The notes below the pieces were generated by a model that saw only the letters and a list, made by a program, of their open reading frames with translations, was not told the origin of the DNA and did no database searches. From Serpula lacrymans var. lacrymans S7.9 (lineage: Eukaryota; Basidiomycota; Agaricomycetes; Boletales; Serpulaceae), in NCBI RefSeq assembly GCF_000218685.1, contig NW_006763290.1, positions 349,540 to 413,539 on the forward strand: a stretch of 64,000 nt of DNA. The letters run 5' to 3'. This document shows positions 34,205-45,432 of the stretch, in pieces. The first letter of the stretch is position 1. The number at the start of each line of letters is the position of its first letter. Position numbers and translations under genes: made by a program.

Positions 34205-35440
34205 TCAATAATGAGGACATGTATCCTGCAAACCACCAAAAGCAGGGATAAGTTGACAAACCTGTCTAATACTGGATAAAGATATGATTTGTCCTGGAGG
34301 AAAACCTTCAGTGTTTAGAGGTACCTTGTTAACAGCGTACATTAAGTGGTCCTTTTCAGCTGTGGATTTAAGGTTGCTATACCACTCTACATATGCCAAA
34401 TGATGTTTTGGCCAATTATTGGGGGATGCGTGGAAACCGTATAGTGTTTCAGATAGTTTAATTATTACTCTCAATCTCCCAATTCTTGTTCCTTGAATAC
34501 AGTTATTAGTATTGGACATGCTTGTGGTCATAGGGTAAGAGAAACATTACCATTTATGCCTGTAGCCTCACTGTAACAACCAAGAGTTTCTTACTCTGGC
34601 GCACAACTCAGACGAGCATAAGAGAAGAGAGAAGGAGGGATCACCCCTCAGGTTTCAACAGGTTTGTTGTGCTAGACAACAGGAGGACTCACTGAGTCCT
34701 TCCCCATATATTGCTCCTGTATATATACTAAAATACATGAGGTACTGTACAGTTGTAAATAAAGTTTAAAGTCCAATGTCTAGCATGTGACCAGTCACAT
34801 GGTGAGCCTAGACACTGGTCAGGTGATGTGTCACATGATTGGTCATGTGACTTATGAAAAGTCCGAAAATGTAAAGTAAAGTAACTGGTCACATGATCAG
34901 TCATGTGACTTGGAAAATAAAAAGTAAAAGTACAAAAAGTAAAGTGTAAGTAGGTGCTGGTATGTCAATTGTAACACTCACAATCAGGAGAATTCATCAC
35001 AACCACTGTGTCAAACTGCGGCAATAGATTGTTTTTTCCACTTGGCCTGGCTTTGACAGAATCTACTCCAGGTCGACATTGTTGCCTAGGCTATCTAAAC
35101 AGAATTTGAAGCCATGGAAGATATTGAGGTTTTGAAATGGAAGAGGTAGTAATTTGGTTTCACTACGTGTATTTCGGTGAGTTAGTTTACTGTTAAGGAA
35201 GACTTTGAGTGCTGATTCAAATCCAGGGCACTGATGCTTCTCCATGACATCCAAAATGCTTTGCTGACATTTATTAGGATACTTGGCGACAACATGTCTT
35301 TGGTTTTGGAACTTGGAGTGAGGGAATTTGTCTTCTTCATTATCCATGGTCATTCTCAGATAGCTCTGGAAAGCGACCACCTTTTCACGACACAGAAGCC
35401 ATGTCACCATTTGTGGTGCCCCATCCCCCACCTCATTACA
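34205..35440 (-). pseudogene. Plavaka-like transposase 2, C-terminal part
   Basis: From 35440 downward the minus strand reads GAPQMVTWLLCREKVVAFQS, MEKHQCPGFESALKVFL and LPFQNLNIFHGFKF, then, across a solo LTR at 34572-34976, GTRIGRLRVIIKL, HHLAYVEWYS and LSSIRQVCQLIPAFGG. The AYVEWY...IRQxCHLIPxFG pattern is characteristic of Plavaka-type transposase C-termini in basidiomycetes. The frame is broken by the LTR and by the Penelope-like insertion at about 35440. The same C-terminus occurs at 53142-52439. Confidence 0.65.
34572..34976 (-). mobile_element. Solo LTR, TGTTAC family, 405 bp, inverted
   Basis: Termini TGTAACAACCAAGAG and CAATTGTAACA, with perfect target duplication CTCAC at 34567-34571 and 34977-34981. 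Unlike the other copies, its U3-side half contains repeated CATGTGAC/GTCACATG words (34785-34915). Inserted in the Plavaka-like C-terminal region. Confidence 0.9.
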
Positions 35441-35464
35441 GAGGGGGCCACTCGTCAGAGTGGG

Positions 35465-36428
35465 ATGCCGGCTGGTCTTGAGGACGCATGTAGTGCGCGC
35501 CTCTTGTCCGTCCAACAGTGTCTCACTGTTGGAGAAATTGTTGCGCTAGTGCCGATGCCCTATGCCGACACCGCTTGCAAGTTCCTAGAACTCGTCTTCT
35601 CTTCTCGTGAGAAAGAGTTGGCAGCAGATGCGGCTCATAAAAAGCTGCAAGCTCTGCACAATGCGGGTAATTTCCCCTCTTGGCTAGGTAGCTCTAGCCC
35701 TGAGATGCCGCTTACTAAGCAGTTTAAAGAGGAAAAATGGGAGGAGAGCTCTGCGCTTGAGAAGGCATATCTCGCTTACAAGAAAGAGCAGCTAGACAGG
35801 GCTATTGCCCTTAAGTTGTCAGAAGCTTCTATGTACCAAAATGCCCTCACAGAACACACCATGTACAATTATATTGTACCTAAATTCGCCATCATCCACA
35901 AAGAGCAGACAAGGCTTTGCCAAATCCCCACTCTGGGAATGGTTGATAGCCATGGTATTGAAGGGCCCTTAAGGGTTGTAGCATGGGAGGAGCTTATGTA
36001 CTCGCTGACACCAAATATCACAAAGTGGTCCTTGAAGGCAGATGCCGATGTTGCAATGGGAGAAGTGATGGCATCAGGCAGTAAATCCATGGAGTCCCTC
36101 ATAGACCGCAAGGTCTCCACGGCCTTCAAGAAAATACAGAAGCTCCATAATGCGCACATCAAAGAGAGGGTAAGTCTTGATACTTATTTTCAAACTGGAC
36201 AGCATGTAACTTCCTTTTGTCACACTCTTACAGAAGAACAAGATCAACTTCGTGAAGAGGGCAGCAAAAAGGAGGAGAAAGTCAACGGACCAATCAGAGG
36301 GCGCAAGTAGAAGCAACGCAGCCCCTCCCCCTGCCAAGAAAGGCAAAAAAAGCGGAGAGCCTTACAAGGGGAAGATCAACAAGTTGAAGAAGGACAGGAA
36401 GGGCAAATGGAAAGCCCCCCGGAAATAA
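35465..36428 (+). CDS. ORF1 of a Penelope-like element, spliced
   Basis: The first ATG inside the inserted element is at 35465; the same frame is open further upstream, but there it overlaps Plavaka sequence on the other strand. Exons 35465-36169 and 36234-36428 are joined by a 64-nt intron (GTAAGT...TTACAG), giving 299 aa. The protein is helical and charge-rich (KQFKEEKWEESSALEKAYLA) and has PMPYADTACKFLELVFSSRE near its start. It ends in a very basic tail (RRRKSTDQ...KKGKKSGEPYKGK, then KKDRKGKW), suggesting nucleic-acid binding. No enzyme motif is seen. The reverse transcriptase relic follows about 150 bp downstream. Identity as a Penelope-type ORF1 is inferred from position only. Confidence 0.5.
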
Positions 36429-36579
36429 ATATACATATCTTTGATAGCCGTTGTCACAGGACTCTAGTACGAGTTGGTTTGCCCAGTCCTAGAGTACCTT
36501 TCTACTATACATGGACACTTTGTGCTAGGACCATTTTCAATTATATGTAGGATGCTGAAAAATTCATTTACAATGATTG

Positions 36580-37680
36580 TAACACATGGCCAGACTTCTA
36601 ATTAAGTATCCCAACCCCAGATGCCATTGATATCGTCCTAGACCACGTGCCTATCTCAATTCTTGAGGCAGCCGGATTTCATGGCCTTATACATTTAGGA
36701 CCAAATATTACTGTTCCAACTCATCTCGCTATACACCTAAGTGTGGGAATGAAACACCAATCCGTCCAAGAATGAGACACTCACTTGCTGTTATCCGCTT
36801 ACAATGACTTAGAAGATCGCCTAGGATGGCAGTTCTTTTTTGGATTAGCAGAAGGAGTGAACCCAGAAAAAGACACCTATGACCCTGATTACAAGGTAGC
36901 TAAAGTTAGAACTACTGCCGAGTCATCATATTATGGCTACATTGAGCACAGCTTCAATATTGGAAGAAATATTGTGCAGAACACAATTCTCACCATGCCG
37001 GTCGAGACACATGGCGGAGATAGATCCAAAATAACCTTGGATCTGCACATGGCCGAACTCAAACGATTCATGACCGATAATAACTATATGGTCATGATAA
37101 CAGATAAAAATTTTGGAATAGCCGTCATTAGGAAAGACTGGTGCATAAAAAGATGTCTGTCACTGTTGTCCGACCCCGTTCAATATGCGGTTGTAAGTCA
37201 AAATGAGGCAAACAAGTATTTTTAGTGACAGGAGATATAGTGGCATACTATCCATCCATTCCAGTGAAGCGAGCTGAAGAGATTGTGTTGGAGATGTTCT
37301 TAGAACACTACTTCCACCGGACAGATCTCGATACTCGGTTGGACCAAACTCAAAGCTTACCGGCTTTTTGAACGGTGTCTGCAACTGGCCCATTCGGAAT
37401 TATTAACACAATTTCAAGGAACAATTTACCGAGTGCTCAATTTGGAAGAATTGAATAAGCGTTGGTTGAACCGGCTTTTGATCCGGGATGACAATGATGC
37501 GGCAATAGACCCGCTTATAGTCCTGAAGAGCCAACTTAACCCCGTATGGAACTATTTTGATGCTAAAGAATTGCAGACAGGCATTGTTGGCTATTGGCGT
37601 GAATATTGTAGAAAGTTCATGGCTGGGGACGTACCGTCGCTAGGTTTCCTCATGTTCATGCACCGGCCCCGGTTGCAATG
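36580..37680 (+). pseudogene. Penelope-like reverse transcriptase, internally deleted
   Basis: Blocks in order: an N-terminal region (ILEAAGFHGLIHLGPNITVP, AYNDLEDRLGWQFFFGLAE); MVMITDKNFGIAVIRKDW, the (T/K)DKNxGxxV motif typical of Penelope-like enzymes; then, after a one-base shift near 37222, FLVTGDIVAYYPSIPV, the block with the first catalytic Asp of the palm. The IHKxPxxxRPI segment before it and the (Y/A)xDD-type block after it are missing. The frame resumes in a C-terminal region (LNKRWLNRLLIRDD, VWNYFDAKELQTGIVGYW). In-frame stops occur near 36600 and 36775. No endonuclease domain was seen. Sequence to about 39500 may be its 3' part. Confidence 0.5.
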
Positions 37681-39568
37681 ACCTGGTGGTGCATGACTCA
37701 GTGTTAGTCCGCCTCGGTGAAAACCATCCCCGTGCAGAGCAGGTTGAGGCCGGCGGGTTGGTGGCTTTGGCCGCTGATCCAATGGACTCCTTGTTTCTGC
37801 CTGTGGGCAGACCCCCCCAAGCGGTGTCTGAGCCCCCTGCACTGTCATCCTCTGACTGTTGGGTCATTGCGGATGTGCAGAAACTCAAATTTGCAAATGT
37901 TTCTTGTTGGCTCATGTCAAGGTTACTGATAATCTTTTTAAGCGAGTCAACAAATAGAAATGTGCCTTGCTTGATTGCAAAAAGCCAGAGCTTAGAGCAC
38001 CGGTAGACTGGAGCACCTATCAGATTGAAGATCAGATAGTGGCGCCGTTCAAAAGCATGGAGATTGGCTGGGATTGAACTAAAAATAATATATCCCACAT
38101 CCAGTATTATCTCCGTGCTCCCCGGTACTGACTTAGTAGCTATCTTTAGACGCAGAAAGCCCGTAGGAACAACCCCGTAAGGGAACAATACTTGTTCTGA
38201 ATTGGGAGTAGATTCTAAACTCTATCCTTTAGACCATAACGTAAAGGATACTGAGAGGGACCTTCAAATAGTGTACGCGGAATTAACCCCAAATAAACCT
38301 ATGATAAAATGTTTATGCATGTGCATATATGCTTGCAGGTACACAATATTTTTGATGTTCGAAGTTTTCACACTAAGATGAAGAAAACCCGCAGATAATC
38401 TGCTGCATTTGAAATGTTATATATTTGGACGGAGTTATGCGATCTCACGCTAACCTAACCATACATTATCACGCTGAGTCTATTGAATAATGACCTGATA
38501 AAGTCTGATTAGAGAACCTAACCAACTCTAAACCTCATCTAACCAACCAAATTGCGCAAAGGCTGACATAAGAACTCGGCCTATTATGGACCAAACCTTT
38601 AATGACCCTCTAGGGGGGCCCAACATTATTGGAAGAACTCTATAAATGCCTACACACTCTTGAAAGAATGGTGGCGATAGGCTGCCAAGTGACTGATAGA
38701 GTTGACTAGTTTATATAATGCAAACTTGCTATCCTCGCCCAACTTAGTAGGGCTAATTGGAATGTACCCCCGGCATTTGCTATGGGCTAAGTGTGAAATT
38801 GACCACATTGGTTGCACTTGCAATTAGAGCAAACCTTCTAACCCAAAAAGGGAAGGCAGGTGCTTGGCGATCAGGCATATGGTATTCATAGTTTCGGATA
38901 TGGATTTTGATTTTAGTTCAGGGGCAAAGACAATACTGTCCCCCGGCAAATTAAGGACAAGCAAAATCAAGATACCCAAACAGTTATCTACCCCCGGCGC
39001 CTACATAAACCGGACCAGTAGATAAGATAAGACTTAGATCTAATCAGATGACCGCAGATCAAGAATGAGCATTAAAGCACGTCCAGCAAATAAGGCTGAG
39101 TACCAATACTTTAGCGCCCGGTAACCCCAGACCATGGCATGTGACCTAATAGGTGTGCGTTTATGGAATGTTTGAGAAGGAATAGCACGTGTTATAACGT
39201 GACCTTGAGATATATACGTGATTGGTCCACGCCTTATGGCGTGATCATGGCATCTTCTACTGCAGATGAGTCATTACTTACCTCCAGCCAATAGCATTAA
39301 CAACACTTGATTGGTCATGTTCGGAGATAGGTCTTTAGAATTCTATAGTGAGCTTTCAGCTGTGTAATCAATTTACATCATTGCTGACAAAAGAAATGTA
39401 TCTTTTCATTTAATCACTCACTCTAAAGAAATCCTACTAATCATACATTACAAAATGGTATTAATTGGCACTGAAGAGATGTACGTCAAAATTGGTGTAG
39501 GACTTTAACTTTTCAGAGTCCCCAATCTGACGATACCTCAACGCCTTAAGCCCAAACCAAGTATTTTT
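37681..39568. other. No recognisable gene; probable 3' region of the Penelope-like element
   Basis: Overlapping frames at 37591-38188 on both strands show no domain. The region contains CTAACCTAACC at about 38447 and further ACCTAACC/TCTAACC words to 38570, reminiscent of degenerate telomere-type repeats. A GC-richer segment at 39100-39260 has short inverted CACGT/ACGTG words. Confidence 0.35.
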
Positions 39569-40690
39569 TTACTTTCCCCGTATTTTTCCAATCAAACATC
39601 CTATCAATATGTGGGCCATATCTTTTCTCTCTTTTCCTCCAATCTGGCCTAATGCAGAGATTCCATTTTTGAAATGATGAACACCATAACAAGCAGGAAG
39701 GGAGGAAATACACTGGTCAAGCTCCTTGAGATCCATAAGGTCCTTGCACCAGTCCATATGCTTAAAGACGCCTTGGTATAGTTGATGGAGAATGTCAGGG
39801 GAAATAGATAAATGAATGTCGCAATGAGGGAAGTTAAGCCAGAATGGCTTGTAAACACCACCGGAGACCTCTTTTTCCTTGCACCTCTCCTGAAATTGGT
39901 TGAAGGAGTTTGCATTGACTTTAGCATCATGAATGACTTCCTCAGTCCAGGTCTGTGTACATGGCTCCCCAGCAGTAGATTCTGAGAGCTCAGAAGCAGG
40001 TCTTTTGCATTTGGGACATGTGCCATACTTTGTACATGCCACAAGACATTATTCTGGATAATCTGCAATGTAGCAAGCCAAGATAGGATGGACTCTCCTT
40101 ATAGCACCATCTCCCCCAGTGACATTAATTCCTTCGATACCAGCTCTCTTCAAAGGCTCTAGTATAATCTGCATCAACTCATGCAAAAGGTGCTAAACCC
40201 TTGAAGACTTCTCCTTTGCAGTAAGCTGAGATCCTGTGGCTTTGTTGATGGACAGGTATCTTATAAGTATGCAAGCATGTTGGCTTGGCTTACAACGTAT
40301 AGCTCTGGGTATGTTGCCAAGTGTAAGATAAACAGGGTAGGCTGATTTAGAATTAGAGAATTGTGTAAGCTGGGTTTTTTCCGTAGCAATGATAACAGGG
40401 GCCAAGGCTGCCCCAGATGGTAGATGAGCCTATTCCAAAGATTCTGTAAGTCACTGTAAGTGGAAGATACAGAACCATGCTCACCTGAATAGCATGCCAC
40501 CATTTTCCCGTCCACATTTCATGATAAATCCTTGATTCTTTCCTCGCATTGGTGAAAATCTTTTTCGGGCAATAGACTATATGTTTGGCATGTGCAGGGT
40601 TCCAAAAGAGAGTCCTGATGGCTGAAAGTACATTTCTATACTGGATAAGGTGTGTATCATTTAGAGTATCAGGAAAAGATATCATTGTTG
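39569..40690 (-). pseudogene. Plavaka-like transposase 2, middle part
   Basis: On the minus strand: HIVYCPKKIFTNARKESRIY and EMWTGKWWHA (40600-40500); VIIATEKTQLTQFSNSKSAY and LGNIPRAI (40390-40290), the core with the TDKTxL motif, Asp here read as Glu; the zinc-binding segment ACTKYGTCPKCKRPASEL (about 40040); and FPHCDIHLSISPDILHQLYQ followed by FKNGISALGQIGGKERKDMA (39840-39600). These are the ordered landmarks of Plavaka-type DDE transposases. Shifts separate the blocks. The continuation to the C-terminal part was lost at the Penelope-like insertion. Confidence 0.7.
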
Positions 40691-41024
40691 ATTTCTATTC
40701 AGCCCTAGATAGTATGCTGTAGTCAACAATCTTGTGTAATCCACGTATATTATGGTAAAAAAGCCCCAGCTTCTCCCTGATCTGGCAATGGTAAGATAGG
40801 ACTCATGCAAACGCGACCACTATGTGGCGCTGTGATATTTGCGTGACGGTCAGGTGATCCGGGAGGATAAGTGTGCGCTAAGTACATTAAGCATGGGAGT
40901 AGGTACAATCTACGAAGAAAAATATTATTAGGGTATGACAAGCTGTAAACAAAATGCTATATGACTGTTTAAAAGGACTGAATGGATTAGTAAAGTGTAT
41001 TAGTATGTCAAGAAGTCACTTCAG
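40691..41024. other. Junction between Plavaka-like and IS630-type sequence
   Basis: No gene is seen. Termini of the inserted IS630-type element were looked for here and not found. Confidence 0.3.
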
Positions 41025-42462
41025 AGGCCTGCTGCTGCAAGTTCTCCCATGATACTCATGGGTAAAGTCCGGTGTCCTCAATATCTCTTGTTGGCCCACA
41101 TTGCCTGCTTGCCGTCAAGACCTTTTCTATAAGTGTCCATAAAGTGCAGTGATCAAGTAGCAAACCTGCGTGAACGTAGATTAGAACAGCTGTAATTTAC
41201 TATTCTTGTGACACCACAAATTTATGACTTACCGGCGCATTGTGCACAGTGGGACAGCATCAAGCGCAGCAATGACATTGCGCTCTAAATCGGCCTCAGA
41301 ATTTGATGGTGGGAATTGACGGTAGGTGCATTTTGCGTGACCCCAGCATTGCTTGATAAAATTAAGCTCGCAGTGGAACTTGGGGAGAAATACAACCTGG
41401 AATCCTTGTGCCCTGCAAGTTACCTCAAGAAGGGACTCAACCTCTGCAAAATCAGGCTCGTTATAGAGCATACGGTGCAAGCAGCAATGCAGGGTGTCTT
41501 TGGGGCACTTGAAGCCTGGACATTCAGCACGAATCCCATCAATATCCTTGTACCCACACTCCTTAAGAAGGTCTACCATCCCTCAAAAGGCGCCTTCCTG
41601 TGGATCTCCTGGCGGGAAGTACAGTGACTGTGGTGAGCCGTCTGCAAGCCAAGCATCTGCCATTTGTACTTTCTCCTTCATGACCTTACCATTTGTTCTG
41701 TAGACCGGTTGCCCGCTTTTGTCAACAACATTCCTCTGAACACCAACAAATGGTCTCCCAGGTTTTGTTGGGTATTTTGACATCTTGCGGGCAGAAAGAG
41801 CGTTGTCTGCTTGTTTGAGGTAAGTGGGTGCGTTGTTGAAGACAAGGACATGAGTTTCAGTGGGATACCAATTTTCAAGAAGATCCATTGCTTGACATGC
41901 ATGGCGGAGAACATCTTCATTCGAAAAATATCCCTGGAAATTCTTGCCGGCTTTGAATAATATGTGTGTGCATTGTTTGCTGTCGGGGGATGTCATCCAG
42001 CTGTAATCCGCAGAAATGAAGTCGGCAACCATGATTGATACACCTTCTCCTTTCTGGCACAGAACTGCCTTCTCGGTAAGGTGAACCTAATAAACCTTAC
42101 AGCGGTCATTTGCGTAGAACATCGACTCATTGTGCCACCATACTACGACACTCTTGGCTGCCGGATTCCGCCAATCCCTTGCCTCCTCAATACCATCCTT
42201 CCAAGTCCTCATGTTTCATTCCAGTTCGGCAATTGTGGGCAAGAAGCGGGTCTGCCAGTACGTCACAACATCTTCACGTTCATGCCCATCAGTGTATTAA
42301 CTGGATGGGGCTTTTGTCCAGCGGAAATCCATCATATGCATCCACCTGTGGGCAGTTGCCAGTGAGATTGATTTCTTGAGTCCATACTGTGATTTGATGT
42401 CCTCTATCCAGAAAGTGGACAATATCCTGTGCACTGATATATTTGCTGATTGTTTGAAGAGC

Positions 42463-44136
42463 CATCAGGAAAAACCTAGTTGCCTTTTATAGCTATCATA
42501 GCCTCTATAGTGCTATATAGGGAAAATAGTAGCTATAGTACGCCTAGACAAGTCCCTATTATATAGCTCTATATAGCAGCACTATTTTGAGCTGTTTGCT
42601 ATGCCTGCTATAGTAGCACATTTGTGATATACATTGTTGCCTTTACTATGGCTGCTTTCATAGAATATAAGAGATATCATAATTCTGGATTCTTGTTTCA
42701 AATCAATCATACTAAATTTACTTTTACTATCGCATATAGCAAACTGTCAGACTTTATTCCTAATACTGTTGTATGACATACATAGAGTAAACTACTGTAA
42801 TGAAGTGAACCCCCACAAACTAGAAAGTTCTCTCAACTTCCTGTTTAGTCTTAAGATACTTATTCACTATAGATGACATTCGATATTATTGTATAAATAC
42901 ACTTTGACAATACTCACAGAATTTCATGAATAACTTGATAAGTTTTCTTTATAGTTTATCAAGCCTTGATGGATAGTGTAAGCATCCAGTAAGTGATTAT
43001 AAGTATAGGTATAGATATAAATGGAGGAACGTACTTTGGCTTGTTAACCTATTCACACCTATTCAGAAAAAGATAAGGTGGTCAAACACAATTTGGAGTA
43101 GTTGTAACATACCTTAGTGATAATTGAAGCAGTAGTGTATGCTGCTACTAACAGCTGATGATGTAGTGGTGGGATATGTTGGGTATTGATATGGCACTGG
43201 TGTTAGTGGCCACTGTGAATAAAGCAGAGCTAATTTCAGTGCCTTATAAGATAGTTATTAAAAAAAAACCATACCTAGAGCTAACAGTATACTTAACAAG
43301 TATGCTATTAGCTCAATTTTATTGCAACTTAAAAGGAAAGAAGGATGTGCAGGACTCTGAAGCGCAATGGTGTGCCATTGTGATGTGACATATAAAATCA
43401 CACTAGTGCCATATATGTGTCAAGAGCTGACTCTGAAAAAAATGTGGCATTCAAATATAATCTAATCCTGAGAAGCGTGTGAAAATGGACAGTGACACTG
43501 TCCATTTTCACACACTCAATTATAGTGTTCAAAGTCAACTGCTGGAAAATTCACTTTGGTGCCACATATTCAAACTCCACTTGAATTCATCCTTGTGTGT
43601 CAAGCAAAACACTTCAACTTTGATGCAATATCAATAGTGTTCTCTAGTACCTGTACAATTGAATATTTTGGACATTTGTGATAGATTTTTAAAATAAAAC
43701 CATTAGGCTAAATTACCTGCATACCAAACCATGGTATGAATAATAGGGGTGTTCTCATCAGCACCAGAAAAATGTCTCATAGAAATTAACAAGCTATTAT
43801 AGCTTCTATAGCTGCTATAGCACATATAGCATCTATCATAGCAAAGCCTGGTTGCTGAAATGTATAGACAACATTTGGGACATATATAATAGACTTCCAT
43901 TATATAAATAATCAGACTAACACACATGCCAAACCATTTAGTGAGTAATAATGGTGTTTTCATCACAATCAGAATGGAATTCCCAAAGATAGAAACAAGC
44001 TATTATAGCTGCTATAGCTACCATAACAGCTATGCTATTTATTATAGAAAAAACTTGATTATTATAGTAATACTATAGTTGCCATAGAAGCCATAGAAAC
44101 ATGCTTAGCTATATAGCAAAATGGTTTTTCCTGATG
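42463..44136. mobile_element. Non-coding element, CATCAGGAAAAA family, 1674 bp
   Basis: Termini CATCAGGAAAAACC (42463) and GGTTTTTCCTGATG (44136), with CTATAG-rich subterminal regions at 42480-42660 and 43795-44125. The interior differs from the 800-bp MITEs and holds a near-perfect palindrome at 43477-43513. Around 43730 and 43960 an about 200-bp unit (AACCATGGTATGAATAATAGG or similar, then CAAGCTATTATAGC) is duplicated in tandem. It splits the IS630-type transposase. Confidence 0.75.
43477..43513. repeat. Perfect palindrome, 18-bp arms
   Basis: GTGTGAAAATGGACAGTG, one A, then its exact reverse complement. It lies near the middle of the non-coding element at 42463-44136. Confidence 0.9.
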
Positions 44137-44639
44137 GATGTGCGTGAATTTCCTTTGCAAGCTCGCCTTTATCAAGCAAGGACACATACACATTCATCGG
44201 GAGGTCTTCCCGATCTGTAATGAACAACCTCGCCCATTTGTGGACATGTTTGGCAGTGTGCATGCTTGTTTGGAATGAGTGTGCCGTTTTCTCGGATGCT
44301 GCAGTTTAGGTTGTGGACTGTGACTTGTCCGTGTAAATCCACAGGCACATTTTGACCATCTGAAGCCGCTTTTGGAGGAGCTCATCTCCTTCAAAAGGAT
44401 TGTGACCAATCCCGGATTTCCACTTTGGGTGCAAAATCTAAGTAGCATCTGCCAGTGCAGCCTTTGCATCAGAAGTTGTGGGTGGTGGTGTGAATGATTG
44501 TTTAAATTTGGTGTGTTTGTCATGGATGCCATCATTCCCATCATTCTCATCATCTGATTCTCCCTTGGAGTCTGCATTTGTTCCCTGCTCTCCTTTGAAC
44601 AAAGCATCCTCATCATCCACTTTCTCCACTATAGGGGCC

Positions 44640-45230
44640 TATGGTTGATGCTGCTTCGGAGGAGATGGACTGACAGGAGGGAGGGATGGTGCATCCTTGT
44701 CTTTAACCTCTCGTACTGTGGGTGACCAGGCTTGTTGGGTCATCTGTACCACAGGCACAGCATTGGTGTTTCCACGCAGGTTTAAAGGCGCTATAGCCCC
44801 AGGTATGTGTGCCACACAGCATTGATGGTACCCCATTCTTCCCAGAAGATGAAGGGATGGGCCTGCTGTGTTCTCCCCATCATCAATAATGTCAGAATGT
44901 ATGATTGGAATGAATGAAAAAAGATCCTCTTGCAACTCCTGTAGTACTTTGCCAATTGCCTCCTTGGTATGCTCATCATCTATTAACATGTCTAATCCAC
45001 TAGCGTCTTCTCCATTATCTTCTTGTGACTGCGGGATAGCAAGTGATTGTAACTTTCCTTTGCAGTACCACAGGCTTTTTTTTTGCAGAGCCAAGATATG
45101 TGTTGACAGCATGAGCTGTTGCAAATGACCTTCCACATCCAGCAGGACACATATAGGGAGCATCTCTGTTAACCAATGTACAATGATGATATATCGGCAA
45201 GGACATAATAGAAGAAATGGAAGTCTCAAT
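44640..45230 (-). pseudogene. Plavaka-like protein 2, N-terminal zinc-finger segment
   Basis: The minus strand begins with a C2H2-like finger (APYMCPAGCGRSFATAHAVN, then a LGSA/CxLWYCKGKL continuation in the next frame) and an acidic linker with LQEDLFSFIPI and GENTAGPS. The same order (finger, WYCKGK, (E/D)LF(A/S)FIP, GPS) is seen at 56370-56000 in element 1, which confirms the family. It ends where the IS630-type sequence begins. One frameshift lies inside the finger. Confidence 0.55.
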
Positions 45231-45432
45231 GATAATGGTGCTCCGAGTCACTGATAAAATGAATCTGTAATGGGTCTTGCTATTTGGTGCAATGCAGCAG
45301 TTATGGTCATAAGTTGTCCATTCATGTGCTAGTTAAAGTATAAAAAATACAAAGTATAAAACAACCACCAGTATAAAGAACACAATTCAACATAGAGCAA
45401 CAAAATAAGGAATATAAGTGATAAAAAGCAAT

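Larger units (their letters stand above)
41025..44620 (-). pseudogene. IS630/Tc1-type DDE transposase, MITE-interrupted, triad lost
   Basis: Minus-strand landmarks: HPKWKSGIGHNPFEGDEL and KRLQMVKMCLWIY (44420-44330); VYVSLLDKGELAKEI just before the MITE; then QTISKYISAQDIVHFLD, GLKKSISLATAHRWM, VVVWWHNESMFYAND (about 42130), ISADYSWM, HILFKAGKNFQGYFSNEDVL, HVLVFNNAPTYL (41840), the zinc/cysteine segment CPGFKCPKDTLHCCLHRM, and LPKFHCELNFIKQCWGHAK (41380). A final exon after a GTAAGT intron ends MGELAAAGL (about 41025). The three catalytic acids of the family (HDES, FDNA, FIEQ) read N, N and K. A MITE occupies 42463-44136 and there are shifts near 42060 and 42290. Inactive. Confidence 0.75.

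Noticed and set aside
35234..35464. Start of the Penelope-like ORF1 at 35234
   Set aside because: This part overlaps, on the opposite strand, a region matching the Plavaka-like C-terminus of element 1, so it is older transposon sequence read by chance in an open frame.
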